64,000 nt of DNA from Petunia secreta (Eukaryota; Streptophyta; Magnoliopsida; Solanales; Solanaceae), in contig JARKIP010000003.1 of NCBI GenBank assembly GCA_029990175.1, positions 930,001-994,000 of the forward strand, given 5' to 3'. A program made the translations under genes and the position numbers. A model generated the notes under the pieces. That model ran no database searches and was not told the origin of the DNA. It saw nothing but the letters and a program-made list of their open reading frames with translations. Of this stretch, positions 1 to 10,232 are shown one piece after another; positions within the stretch are counted from its first letter, which is position 1; each line of letters begins with the position of its first letter.

Positions 1-882
1 GCTTCCCTTTTGGTGAAAACTTTAGAAATTACTTCACTAGCTCTTGCCATATAAAAATGGAGTTTCTCTGCAACTTGTTCAACCAATCTTTGGCTTTCCT
101 AGTGAGAGAACAGGGAAACACTCTTAACCTCAATGCTCTTCTGATACCCTTGCCGACTTGTAAAGATTACAAGTTTGTACAAAATTTCTCAAGTGGTCAT
201 TTGCATCTTCATTTTTAGCACCACTAAAGTATCCATGTTGCTCAAGACCTTGATGAATCACATTTGGGATACTAAAGCTAGCATTTCCATGAATTGGAGG
301 AAGAATTATGGCACTTGCAAAGCTATTCATATCAACTTCCTCTTTGGTCTCCTCATCATCTTCATAGTCTTGCATCTCTTGTTGATAGTCCCGAGCACCT
401 CTAGCATACTCTTGATTCCAGTTGACATTGCGATAATTCACTCTATTGATATTGCCCCCTCGGTCGACATTGGCTCTACCTCCACGGTTTGCACCCCGAC
501 CACCTAGGTTCACAACTCGGCCACCTTGATTTGCATTGTTGCCACCCCGATTAGCATTACCCACAACACCATCATCTTCCTCAAAGATTCCTTCTCCATC
601 CACTTGTACCCCCGCATTTGGTTGAGCACCCGCATTTGGTTGAGCAAAAGAATTATCACCTTGAGGTACCACATTCTCAACTTGTGGATCATTAGCTTCT
701 ACTTGAGGATCATCATCATCTACTTGCTCGACATGATATGGATAATCCTCTTCATTGAGCTCTACATAGACCTCTTCATCATATTCTTCTTCATAACCTT
801 GCGGATTCCCATGTTGTTGATTATAATAATGGTTGTAATTGGGATTCCACAATTCCCGATTAGGATTTCTCCTATAAGCCAT
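1..882 (-). pseudogene. Ty3/gypsy gag remnant (element A)
   Basis: This is the N-terminal part of a retrotransposon capsid (gag) gene that runs off the left edge. The reading frame from 882 down to 130 starts MAYRRNPN, has an acidic stretch and then Gly/Arg/Asn-rich repeats (GGRGANRGGRANVDRGG), and ends in the start of the Retrotrans_gag domain (FSGAKNEDANDHLRNFV). After a frameshift near 130 the domain continues to the left edge in another frame (RLRVFPCSLTRKAKDWLNKL), where a further stop occurs. That LRLFPFSL..KAK.WL pattern is typical of non-chromovirus Ty3/gypsy gag. The primer-binding site and LTR/leader lie just upstream on the same strand. The gene is non-functional as seen here. Confidence 0.75.
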
Positions 883-986
883 GTTTCACCTACACAAGGT
901 AAAACCAAAAACAAAAGTAAAATGCTAGGACTTGCGAACTAAACAACTTTGATTAACTAATGCAGCTCAATACTGAAACTGTAGTT

Positions 987-1003
987 CCCCGGCAATGGCG
1001 CAA
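987..1003 (-). other. Primer-binding site of element A (tRNA-Asp type)
   Basis: Read on the minus strand this is TTGCGCCATTGCCGGGG. It matches the 3' end of plant tRNA-Asp (complement TGGCGCCGTTGCCGGGG) at 15 of 17 positions. It lies about 100 bp upstream of the gag start and marks the inner edge of the 5' LTR, which therefore begins at about 1004 and extends to higher coordinates. Athila/Tat-type gypsy elements commonly use this primer. Confidence 0.7.
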
Positions 1004-1908
1004 AAATTTGATCCATACTCAATCCTACACTATTCATGGTGAGGGGCGGTCGTCAAAGTATAATACCCAATGTGAGTCGGGATCGATATCTCAAAGAAAC
1101 AAGCTTGTCAAGTAAAATATTCAAATGGAGCTTAGTATTGAGTCCTAGAAATGAGATTTTTTTGATGTAACTTAACATTAACTACAATGCATACGAAATT
1201 AAGCAAGTAAATTGATTCTATATTAAAAGACTAGGAGTGTAAACGACTAATAGCAATTTCCAATCAACGGGTGTAACTACTTGACATTCACAATAGAAGT
1301 GTAATTATGGTCGAGCCGTTCAAATGTAATCTCTAAAATCCTCCCGACCTAAGAGAGATTTATCTCAGCCCACTCACCAAAGCCTTAGTTGAATTCTTAA
1401 AGCACTACTCAAGGACCCAAGGAAAGGAGACCTCTTTCAAGCGTAACTTCTTTTAGATGGGTTCGTCTACGAATAGCCTATCAACTCAAATCCTCGCCAA
1501 TTCTACTATTCTACGCTAACGAATCTCTCCCGAGTCTTTAATTAGTAAAGTAGACAAGAAATCTCAACTATCATGGATATTGATATTTTGATGTTATTGT
1601 AATGGGGAATTGGATAATCGATACTTGTGCTATGGTTAATGAAATGGAACGACACCTATTGATTTTCAATCACTATACCATGTTTACACCCCTAGTTATG
1701 AGTTTAGCTACTCATAATGGGGGTTTGAATCAAAGCAATCAAAATATAATGAAATAATGAAATGATTTCAAACATAGATCTTGGATTGATATATGAATAA
1801 AGATTCAAAATATACAAGTCAAGAAGCTTACAAATTCATGTTAAGACTCCTACTTGGCTCTCAAAATCGCCTCAAATGAGTAGAGAATGTAATATGAAAT
1901 GTAATAAT

Positions 1909-4382
1909 TGAAACGACCTTAGGTAGTCATTTCGGAAGTTAGGGCTCCGATTGGTGTGCTGATAATTTTAAAATCTTCGTAAGGTCCATTGGGACTTACA
2001 TGTAAAATTTGAGCTAAATCAGATCTTGTTTGGTAGGCATCGAAAGAATGTTTCAGTTTTTATTGTCGATAAATATTAAAACGAGATTTTTGAGCTCGGT
2101 TTTGGCGACTGAGCTTCGATTCGAAATTCAAAAGCGCCGTTAGGTTCGTATGATTATTTGTGACTTTTGTGAATTTTTGAAAGTGAATTTCGAGGTTGTT
2201 CCGCTAGTTTCCGCTAAAATACCGAAAGTTAAATAATTTGACCTTTCTTCATTTAATTTTCATATTGAGTTTTGGGAGTCCGATTTGAGATTTTTCTTAG
2301 CAAGTGTGTTACATATATTTTGTATAACTTGTTTGAGAAATTTAAAATTATTTCGAATATCGTAGGGTACCGTTTTAATTTTCGTCACGCAAAGAAAAGA
2401 AATTATAAAAGAAAAGAGAAAAGAAAAAGGAAAAAGGAAAAGAAAGAAATGAAAAGGCGGTAGGGGCCCTTGCCAAGGACCAACAGAAATAGAAACTGCA
2501 ACATAAAAACAGACAAAGAAATGAAACAGGAGAAAGAAATGAACAGAAAAAAATGCCAGAATGAGAAAAGAGCCGGAGAAAGATAGAATTTTCACCCCGA
2601 AACATTCAAGTAATGATCTTAATGAATTATTTGAATTTATTACGTGTGTTTGAATATATTTTAACTGTAAAATTTGGATATTAGACATCATTTTAATAAA
2701 TTCAATTAATAGTTTAAAAGGGTCAATTGGACCCCGATAATGTAATTGATTATATATTTGTACTCAGTGAGTTATGAGCAATATATAAATATAATTTATT
2801 TGGGGTTTGGTTATGTGACCTTAAACCCTGTACAGGCCTGGCCTACGTATTGCGTATGCGAATAGGGTATCAGGTTCCTAACCGGATTTCCCTAAGATAT
2901 GAGGAATGAAGCCTTTAACCTAATTTGATATATTTTCTGCTTATTGAATAAGCATGATCGTTTGGCAATTAATCCAAAAGATAATGCGGTTCTTGAGTAG
3001 CAATTCTAGCTTTGGAACAAGGTAAGTGTTTATATCCATTTCTTTGGAGGCACCTGGCCTCGTGGATAATCTACCACGTGTTCCTTACGTGTGTAGCTGC
3101 CGATAGGCGTACTCATTACGCCTTAGCTTTGGATTTTACATTGCATAATATATGTTATGTTCTATTGTTGTTGTATTGCATTGAGGATCTAAAAATTGTA
3201 CTCTGGCTGTGAATTGGCATATACATTCCGGCTGTCCATGAGAGTCCCCCGCTGGTGATGGGTTATTATTGCATCAGGTTTCATTCATATGCATTATGTT
3301 GCATTTATATGCATTACATTGCATTCATATCGGGTGTAGGAGTATTCCGCCCCAGGAGAGTGCAGGAGTATTCCGCCTCTGATTTATATTATATCGGGTG
3401 CAGGAGTATTCCGCCCCAGGAGCAGGAGTATTCCGCTCTTATGTCAGATACTGAGTGCAGGAGTATTCCGCCTCAACTTTACATTATATCGGGTACATGA
3501 GTATTCCGCCCAAGGAGAGTGCAGGAGTATTCTGCCTCTGGCTTATATCATATCGGGTGCAGGAGTATTCCGCCCCAGGAGCAGGAGTATTCCGCTCCAG
3601 TTGGTTATCAGATTAGATTCCCCTCGAATGCAGAAGTATTCTGTTTCGGGATGGGATGACGGGCACATGTGACCCTTTGCATTATATTTCATTTCATTTC
3701 ATACCATTGTGTAGACTTGTGGTACATAACTACTGTTCTGCTTATATGTGCATTGCTTATTTGTTGATATGTTTCTGGCTCGTATTCCTGGTTGAGTTTA
3801 TGGTTTCATACGTGTTTCCGGTTATTATCTGGCACTGCCTTTTTATAATTTAAATAAGAGGAATTTGGTTTATCCGTTTCTTCTCCCTGGCTAGCTGTCC
3901 TATTCTTTGAGGTGGCTAGTATGCCTCACTTATTGAGTCCTTTTGACTCACCCTCGTTTGTTATTTGTCCTTGTCTATCTATTTTGTTTCGGCAGGTTCG
4001 CTTCAGGATTGAGTTCGCCACATTGTGAAGGAGCGAAGACGACTTCAGCTGTCAGGGTGAGGCAGCTTTTATTCAGGATGGCCACAGTTTCATGTTTATT
4101 ATTTCCGTTGCATTTTTCTCCCTTCAGGAGGTATCTGTCTTCTTTTGTACTCTTAGATGTCTAATCTGGATAGCCCTAAACCTAGTATGTTGGGTAGTCA
4201 ACTGTAATTTCTTTTGTACAGCTTAGAGGTATCAATGTGTTTGTGTTTTTTTTTCTAAGTATTGTCCTTATTTATGAATTGTTATATTTATTATCCTAAT
4301 ATAATTGGTAAGGGTTCGCCCGACCGGTCTAGGAGAGGATGTCGGGTGCCCGCACGGCCTAGACAGATTCCCGATCATGTCA
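1909..4382 (+). mobile_element. Solo LTR of a Ty3/gypsy element (solo LTR-1), TSD ATAAT
   Basis: The 2474-bp segment starts TGAAACGACC and ends ATCATGTCA, and is bracketed by the 5-bp direct repeat ATAAT (1904-1908 and 4383-4387). The start, the GGGTTCGCCCGACC region near the end and the overall composition match the long LTRs of Solanaceae-type chromoviral gypsy elements. There is no internal coding region, so it is a solo LTR left by LTR-LTR recombination. It contains an array of AGTATTCCGCC units (3331-3640). Short reading frames inside it look spurious. Confidence 0.85.
3331..3640 (+). repeat. Tandem GCAGGAGTATTCCGCC repeats inside solo LTR-1
   Basis: About ten copies of a 16-bp core (consensus GCAGGAGTATTCCGCC, with variants ending CCCC, CTC or TCT) occur within 310 bp. 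They form a higher-order unit of roughly 150 bp: two or three cores, then an AT-rich linker containing TATATCGGGT. The last copies are diverged (GCAGAAGTATTCTGTT at about 3630). Variable minisatellites of this kind are usual in long gypsy LTRs. Confidence 0.85.
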
Positions 4383-4439
4383 ATAATGTTACAACCCTAG
4401 GTTTTTCTATTTGTACAAAGGGAAAATTACAGGTACAGA

Positions 4440-4645
4440 GGAATGGGCGGTCCGTCTATTAGAGTCGGCAGTCCGCCTCTTAGTAGGATCAAGATTTGGA
4501 TTCTTTGAAGTTCAAGTAGGTGCTCCACCTCTTTGAAATAGGCGGGGCGCCTCTTCCTGAGTCTCACTGCATGGCTCTCAGTATCTTTTTAGGCGCTCCG
4601 CCTCTGTGAAACAAGCGAGGCGCCTCTTCCTGGTTTCTTGATTCT
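4440..4645. repeat. GC-rich inverted units (GGCGCTCCGCCTC type)
   Basis: At least five short near-palindromes of the form GGCG-n3-CGCC or AGGTGCTCCACCT occur here in otherwise AT-rich DNA, several followed by TCTTCCTG(A/G). The same unit recurs in the LTRs and leader of gypsy B (9910-10015, 14215-14400, 15360-15475). Confidence 0.7.
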
Positions 4646-4793
4646 CACACTTTGGCTCCAATTCTTGCTCCATAGCTTCAATCTTCAACCAATGGTCATG
4701 TGAACTTATTATAACATGAAACTACGCAATTTACGATGTCAATAACACTAAATGTTGCATTTGGATTAAAAAATAAAGTTTTAAAGTAGTCTT

Positions 4794-4829
4794 TAAGTTG
4801 GTATTTTAAGTTGGTAAAATACCAACTTA
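4794..4829. repeat. Perfect 15-bp inverted repeat at the copia truncation point
   Basis: The arms TAAGTTGGTATTTTA (4794-4808) and TAAAATACCAACTTA (4815-4829) are exact reverse complements separated by a 6-base loop. Recognisable copia coding sequence starts at about 4830, immediately after the right arm. Confidence 0.9.
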
Positions 4830-6146
4830 TCAGGTACAAAGCTAGGTTGGTGATCTCTGGTAATCGCCAAGTTGAAGGAATTGACTACACAAAGACATAT
4901 GCACTGGTAGCTAAAATGGTGACTGCCCGTGTCTTCTTGGCGGTAGCTGCAGCTAAGAATTGGGAATTACATCTGATGGATGTTCATAATGCTTTTCTCC
5001 ACGGTAATCTTCATGAGGAGATATATGAAGTTGCCTCGGGGTATCGAAATGATGGGTTCGAAAAAGCGTGTCGTCTCCAAAAATCTTTGTATGGATTGAA
5101 GAAAGCTCCTCGGTGTTGGTTTGCAAAGTTATCGACAACTCTGAAGAATTATGGTTTTCGACATTCATATTCCGATTACTCATTTTTTATGATGAAGAAG
5201 AGAAATGTGCAATTAAGTGTACTCTTGTATGTGGATGATTTGATTATCTCTGGAAATGATCCGAACACACTACGATTTTTCAAGTTGTATCTCTTTGTTT
5301 GTTTTCACATAAAAGATCTCGGACGGTAAAAGTATTTTTTGGGAGTTGAAGTAGCGAGGGATCCGAAAGGGATTTTCCTCTGTCAACGGAAGTATGCATT
5401 GGATGTAATCTCGAAAGCTAGCTTGTTGGGTGCTCGACCGGCCGACACACTAGTGGAACAGATTCACCAATTGGCACTTGCACATGGACGGTTTATGAAA
5501 AATCCAGTGAATTATCGAAGATTGGTCAGACGCCTGATTTAATTATGCTTCATGCATCCGAATTTATCGTATATCATTCATGTGTTGTCTTAGTATATGC
5601 AACAACCACGTGTCGAGCACTGGGATGCAGCTCTTCGAGTTGTCCGTTATTTGAAAGGGTGTCCATGACTAGGTATTGTGATGAGTTCGAAATGCGATCT
5701 CCATTTCTTTGCGTTAGTCTTTAACTGGATGGTATATCTCCCTCGGAGACTCACCCATATCTTTGCGTACGAAGAAGCAGAATATTGTGTTCAGGCCGTC
5801 GGCTGAAGCAGAATATCGGTCTATGGCTATGACCGTATGTGAATTAACGTGGTTAAAATGAGTGTTGTGGAATCTTTGGATAGATCATCAGTCTCTGATT
5901 CGATTGCATTGTGATAGTCAAGTAGCAATACATATTGCTCGTAATCCGGTATTTCATGAACAGACCAAGCACATTGAAGTAGGTTGTGATTTTGTCCGTG
6001 ATGAGATCATTGGAGGGACCATACGTCCCAGACATGTGCCAACGGGCGATCAATTGGCCGATATTTTTACCAAAGCATTGGACTTAATACATTTTGATTA
6101 TTTTTTGTGCAAGTTGGGCATTCAAAACCCTCATGCTCGAACTTGA
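4830..6146 (+). pseudogene. Truncated Ty1/copia RT-RNaseH fragment
   Basis: This is the 3' part of a copia polyprotein. It starts abruptly in reverse transcriptase (RYKARLVISGN). RT motifs include MDVHNAFLHG (first catalytic Asp), SLYGLKKAPR and YVDDLIISGND (catalytic DD). A stop at about 5327 separates it from KYFLGVEVARDPKG and YRRLVRRLI. The RNaseH end (LHCDSQVAIHIARNPVFHEQ, then HVPTGDQLADIFTKAL) closes at 6146, followed by a GAGGGGG purine tract. There are several stops and frameshifts between 5540 and 5860. Gag, protease and integrase are missing. The C-terminus closely resembles copia C (39353-43687), so the two are probably the same family (Ale-like, inferred). Confidence 0.85.
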
Positions 6147-7073
6147 GGGGGATAATGAAATGGTCCTCTCAAGAGTGAAATAAAGAAAAGGGTCTTTGAA
6201 TTTCTTTTTCCTTTTCTTTTCTCTCAAATGGGTGATTAAGTTTGAGTGGGATTAGACTTTTTTAAAAATTATGGGGCATAATTAAAACAACAAAAACCTT
6301 AAAACTTACCTACTACTCCACTACCCGACTACCCCAACTACTGATTTTTCAAAAATCAAAAACCCAAACATCCCTAAACATTTTCCCAAATAATACTAAA
6401 CATCTCTCCAGCGTTTTCGACCCGGCTTGTTTTCTCGAAATCAGACTGTCAAAACTCATCGATTTTCATTGAATCTCTATTTTAAGTCTTCTCCGACACC
6501 AACATGTAATTTTCTTCGCTCGTTTTTATTATTTTACCAATTTTTTGATCCATTTTTGTTGTTAAGAAAAAACCCTAGAATTTTATTTTAAAAGTTATGT
6601 TTGTTTATGATTCTGTCTGGGTTGGGAGGAGGAAATTATGAAGTTTTGACTGAAATTTATGTGTAGTTGCCGATGATATGGTTAAACAAAATCTGTCTAT
6701 TTCAAACATCCTGTAACATGTTTCAAACAGCTGTGATGTGTTTGACCATATCACCGGATGTTTAGCCGGAGAAGATTTAAACATCAATAGAGATGTTTAA
6801 ACATCAGCCCTGTAGAATACAAACATTTGGCGTGATGTTTAAATATTACTCATGATGTTTGTTCCCCGTATGTATGATGTTTTAAACATCATGAGTTATG
6901 TTTGACTTCGAGTGTTTGAACTACCTTTTTCAGTAACACATATGGATAAGGCATTTAGAATATTCTTAAAACTTGTGAAGAGTGGTAAGAACAAGCCTAA
7001 TGTACACAGTCATGATAGTTGGATATATTGAATAAGAAAAGGGCCTCAAGTTTTTTGCACCATGTTTTGTTCT
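6147..7073. other. Non-coding left flank of MULE-1
   Basis: The first 100 bp hold a purine tract and pyrimidine-rich DNA that may be the remnant of the copia 3' LTR. From about 6230 it is AT-rich with no credible gene. From about 6660 the ATGTTTAAACAT palindrome and its variants appear (for example exact at 6793-6804). The exact MULE-1 left end was not resolved; no 9-bp target duplication was found. Confidence 0.5.
7031..7056 (+). repeat. Promoter-proximal inverted repeat, left copy
   Basis: AATAAGAAAAGGGCCTCAAG and the following T-run are nearly identical to the reverse complement of 25088-25118 at the other end of MULE-1. The copy lies about 20 bp upstream of a TATA box for the Ulp1-like gene. 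Confidence 0.6.
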
Positions 7074-7080
7074 TATAAAT
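7074..7080 (+). promoter_or_regulatory. TATA box of the MULE-1 Ulp1-like gene
   Basis: TATAAAT lies 45 bp upstream of the first credible ATG (7125). That implies a very short leader of about 20 nt. Confidence 0.4.
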
Positions 7081-9373
7081 ATGGGAAATATGTGTAAAGA
7101 AAGTTATTTGTGTATGTAGGCAACATGCCCCCCAAAAAAAGGCAACTGGTAAAGGCTACGGCTGCTGCTAAAAAGGTCCAGAAGGTCACAACCAAGGCCA
7201 CAAAGAGGCAAATTCCCATGGAATCCGAAAGTGAATCTCCTCGTGCAAAAAGACAAAGAAGCAGGGCAGTACTAGATCTTTTACAGGTCCCTTTCGAGAG
7301 CCCAAACGGTGGTCGTGCTAGTCATGCTAGTCGTGCTAGTCAGGATCTTAGCAAAAATCAACATGAAGAGGAAGAGGAACAACAAAGATCAAGAAGCAGT
7401 GAAGAAGGTACAGAGGATGCAGAAGCAGAGGCAAGTGATTCTCAGGTAGATGAACAAAGAAGAGAAAGTGGTGCTTTGCCTCAAGTTAGTGAGGCAAGGA
7501 AAGGAAGAAGAAAATCCGTTCATGATTTGCCTGCAACAACAGAAGAAACAACACAAGCAACAACAGAGGATCAATGTGTAGAGGCAACAGAACAGGAGGT
7601 AACATCGATGCTTATGTTTACACATCTTGTATGATGTTTTAAACATATACGAATATGTTCAAACATCACTCCGAATATTTCAAACATTTTGTATTATGTT
7701 CCAAACATAATAAACGATGTTTGGATTTGCTTCAAACATTGTAGATTATGTTTCAAACATATTATAAGATGTTTGAAACATATTGGGTGATGTAACGATA
7801 TTTAAACCAAGAAAGTGTTTTGTTCATTAGCAATGTGACTGTGTAATGATTGTTTTTCTCGTAAAAATATCAGGTGGAGTTGGCTGATGAGGTTACCCCA
7901 TACATAAAGACGGACCTGCCTGATTTGAGTCAAATAAAGACGTGGATGGAATATAATAATGCATTTGCAATAAAGAAGGTGACGTAAGATCGTCAATGCA
8001 CTCGAAGTTGGAAAAATTTCGTAAAGCTTTAAACCATTTTAATCTAATGGAAAGATTCAAGAGAAGCTGTTTCGGGCACCTAATCGATTTGCCCAAGTCT
8101 GTGTTTGCTCCAAAGCTGGTTCACAATATATTACTTCGTCGGGCTGTTTGTCGGAAGAAGTTTGAGGCGTGGATTAAAATTCCATGATCTGCCTCTTCGT
8201 TTTGGGATGCAGGAGTTTGCTCTGATGACAAAATTGAGCTGTGCCCTACCTTCCCCTGATGAATTCATGGATAAAGCCCATAGCAAGGGGAAAGATTTGT
8301 GGGATTTTGTTTCAAGGAAGGGAAAAAAGGCTATATGTGGTGATTATATTCTAGAACTGATAGAAAGTGAAGTCCTGGTGAAGGATGATGACGTAAGGTT
8401 TAATTTGTGTTTGTGTTGTTTAAACATTACACTAAATGCTTAAACATTACACTAAATATTCAAACATTAGTGGTGATGCTTCAACATCACATGAAATGTT
8501 ATAACATTAGTACTGATGTTTAAACATTACATTAAATGTTTTAGGCACATATATACAGACATTTAACATATATACAGAGTTTTAACATTTGTGGTTATTT
8601 TATTGCAAGAGGTGCAGCCTTACCTCGTACCCACACCCAAAGAGTTGAGGGATGTTCTTAATGACTTTGTGCCATTTGAGAGCGTAGCGGACGAGGTGAT
8701 TGTTGGCTTGATGTGACAGTTGGATGGGGTGACAATGTTGAGGAAACAAGCTGCTGTTCCTAAACCCCTCTAGAACATGTTGTGTTAAGCCGTGGTGCAA
8801 TGTTGACGGGATACAGTGGGGGCAGGGGTGCTGATCTTTTTGGAGCTAGTGGAAGAGAGTACACTGGAATTGTTGGGGGATTTTTTTGGATATGCCAGAA
8901 GGCAGGATGAGGGTAAAGGAGGAGTTCTTAGAAGAGAAGAAGATGGCAGCAGTAGAGGACCTGCTAGAAGAAAAGAAGATGGTGACAGTACTAGAGGAGG
9001 AGTTGTGATGAGAGAAGAAGCAGTAGTAGGTACGTCGACTGAAGAGTGTACTTGCAAATACTTAAAGTGCAAAGAGGACAATGATAAGAGTATGTTGAAG
9101 GTTGGTGGGATTGAGACAATGTTATAACATTTGAAGGAAATGATGAAAGCCCAGGTGACCAAGAGAACAGGGTTGAGATCAGTATTCCCTAGTAGAGTTC
9201 TGAAATCCCCATTTGCTGCTTCAGGAAGAAAGGGGAAGAAGAAGATGGTGAGGGGGAAGCTTAATCTTTACAAGACTGTGGATAAGAAGAGAAAAGATGC
9301 ATTGGATGCCTTCTTGGAAGAGAAGAAAGAGGAAGAGAGTTCACTTTTTCTTAGGCATGAGTACAACTACAAG

Positions 9374-9450
9374 GATCCAGAAGAGATCATCAGAATGGAA
9401 GGCAATTTAGAGGAAAAGGTACACGCAATTCACCCTAATTATTGCGTGGA
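9374..9450 (+). repeat. Left copy of 77-bp duplication flanking gypsy B
   Basis: This holds the end of Ulp1-like exon 3 and the first bases of the following intron. It ends exactly where the left LTR of gypsy B begins. It matches 15611-15693 except for one substitution near the start and a small length difference in the last 20 bp; both copies end GTGGA. Confidence 0.9.
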
Positions 9451-10143
9451 TGATAAGGATCAAACTAAACGCGGAAATAAAGATAGAGAGCGAGACACTA
9501 CTCGAACTCCCTACGAAGTAACCCCCGGGAACTTGTCCCGAGATACCCTCGTATCGGCGTCAAGGAGGACCTTCACTATGCAACTACCCTTGAGACGACA
9601 ACGGCCTCGCAAGTAGAATGATCGGGGGAGGGGGGGGGGGAGTTTGGGGGTCAACTAGAATCCACTAGTAAACTCAAACCAACTCAAAAGGTTTTCATTC
9701 TAAGAGAATCCACTCTTGAACATTGACATTCAATCATTCTTCATAATAGCTAACTAAGTAAAAATGCTAAGCTATGGAGTATTTATAGGCCTTTCCTAGA
9801 CATTAATGAAAGACCTAAAGTACCCTTAAGTAGGTTCTAAAGTCATAAGCCACGTAGGGGCATAATAGGAATTACATAGCAACTTAAGTCAAATTCCCGT
9901 CAAACAATAGCAGGGGGAGGCGCCCGCCTCCACAGAGTAGGCGCTCCGCCTCCTGGTCCGCCTCCAACAATCCAAAGGGCATGCATTCACTAGGCGGTCC
10001 GCCTCTTCCTGGAGCTTCTTGAAACACCTCGAAATGTGTCTCGGATGCTTTTCTTTCCATGGCGTCCCAATGCATGACCTCGAAGTACTCTTCCTTGGCC
10101 TTGGATGGTGCTTTTGGATGGTTTCTCGAATTGCCCCACATCA
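9451..10143 (-). repeat. 3' LTR of gypsy B
   Basis: 693 bp. On the plus strand it starts TGATAAGGATC and ends CCCCACATCA, so it has canonical TG...CA ends. It contains a G-rich run (about 9625-9640), a TATTTATAGG segment (about 9780) and GC-rich inverted units at 9910-10015. It differs from the other LTR by scattered substitutions and small indels, including about 22 extra bases in the right copy near 15450. Confidence 0.9.
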
Positions 10144-10156
10144 TCCTCCCCTTCTT
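10144..10156 (-). other. Polypurine tract of gypsy B
   Basis: On the minus strand AAGAAGGGGAGGA directly abuts the start of the 3' LTR (TGATGTGGGG). This is the expected position for the plus-strand primer of reverse transcription. Confidence 0.8.
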
Positions 10157-10232
10157 GAGAATATTTCGTCCTCGAAATCAAGGCTTGGTCTCTCATGGAT
10201 CTAGCAACTCCTCGGGGTGGCCAAGAATCTCC

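Larger units (their letters stand above)
1004..4740 (-). repeat. 5' LTR/leader of gypsy element A, split by a solo LTR
   Basis: No coding capacity is visible. The left part (1004-1908) and the right part (4383 to about 4740) become contiguous if the 2.47 kb solo LTR between them is removed, because the same 5 bp flank it on both sides. The right part holds GC-rich GGCGCTCCGCCTC-type units also seen in gypsy B. The outer boundary of this LTR was not found; the partner LTR is outside the window, so about 4740 is a guess from where recognisable sequence ends. Confidence 0.45.

Noticed and set aside
2260..2691. Hydrophobic Phe/Ser-rich frame on the minus strand
   Set aside because: It translates a GAAAAGAAAG purine-rich tract within solo LTR-1; low-complexity artefact.
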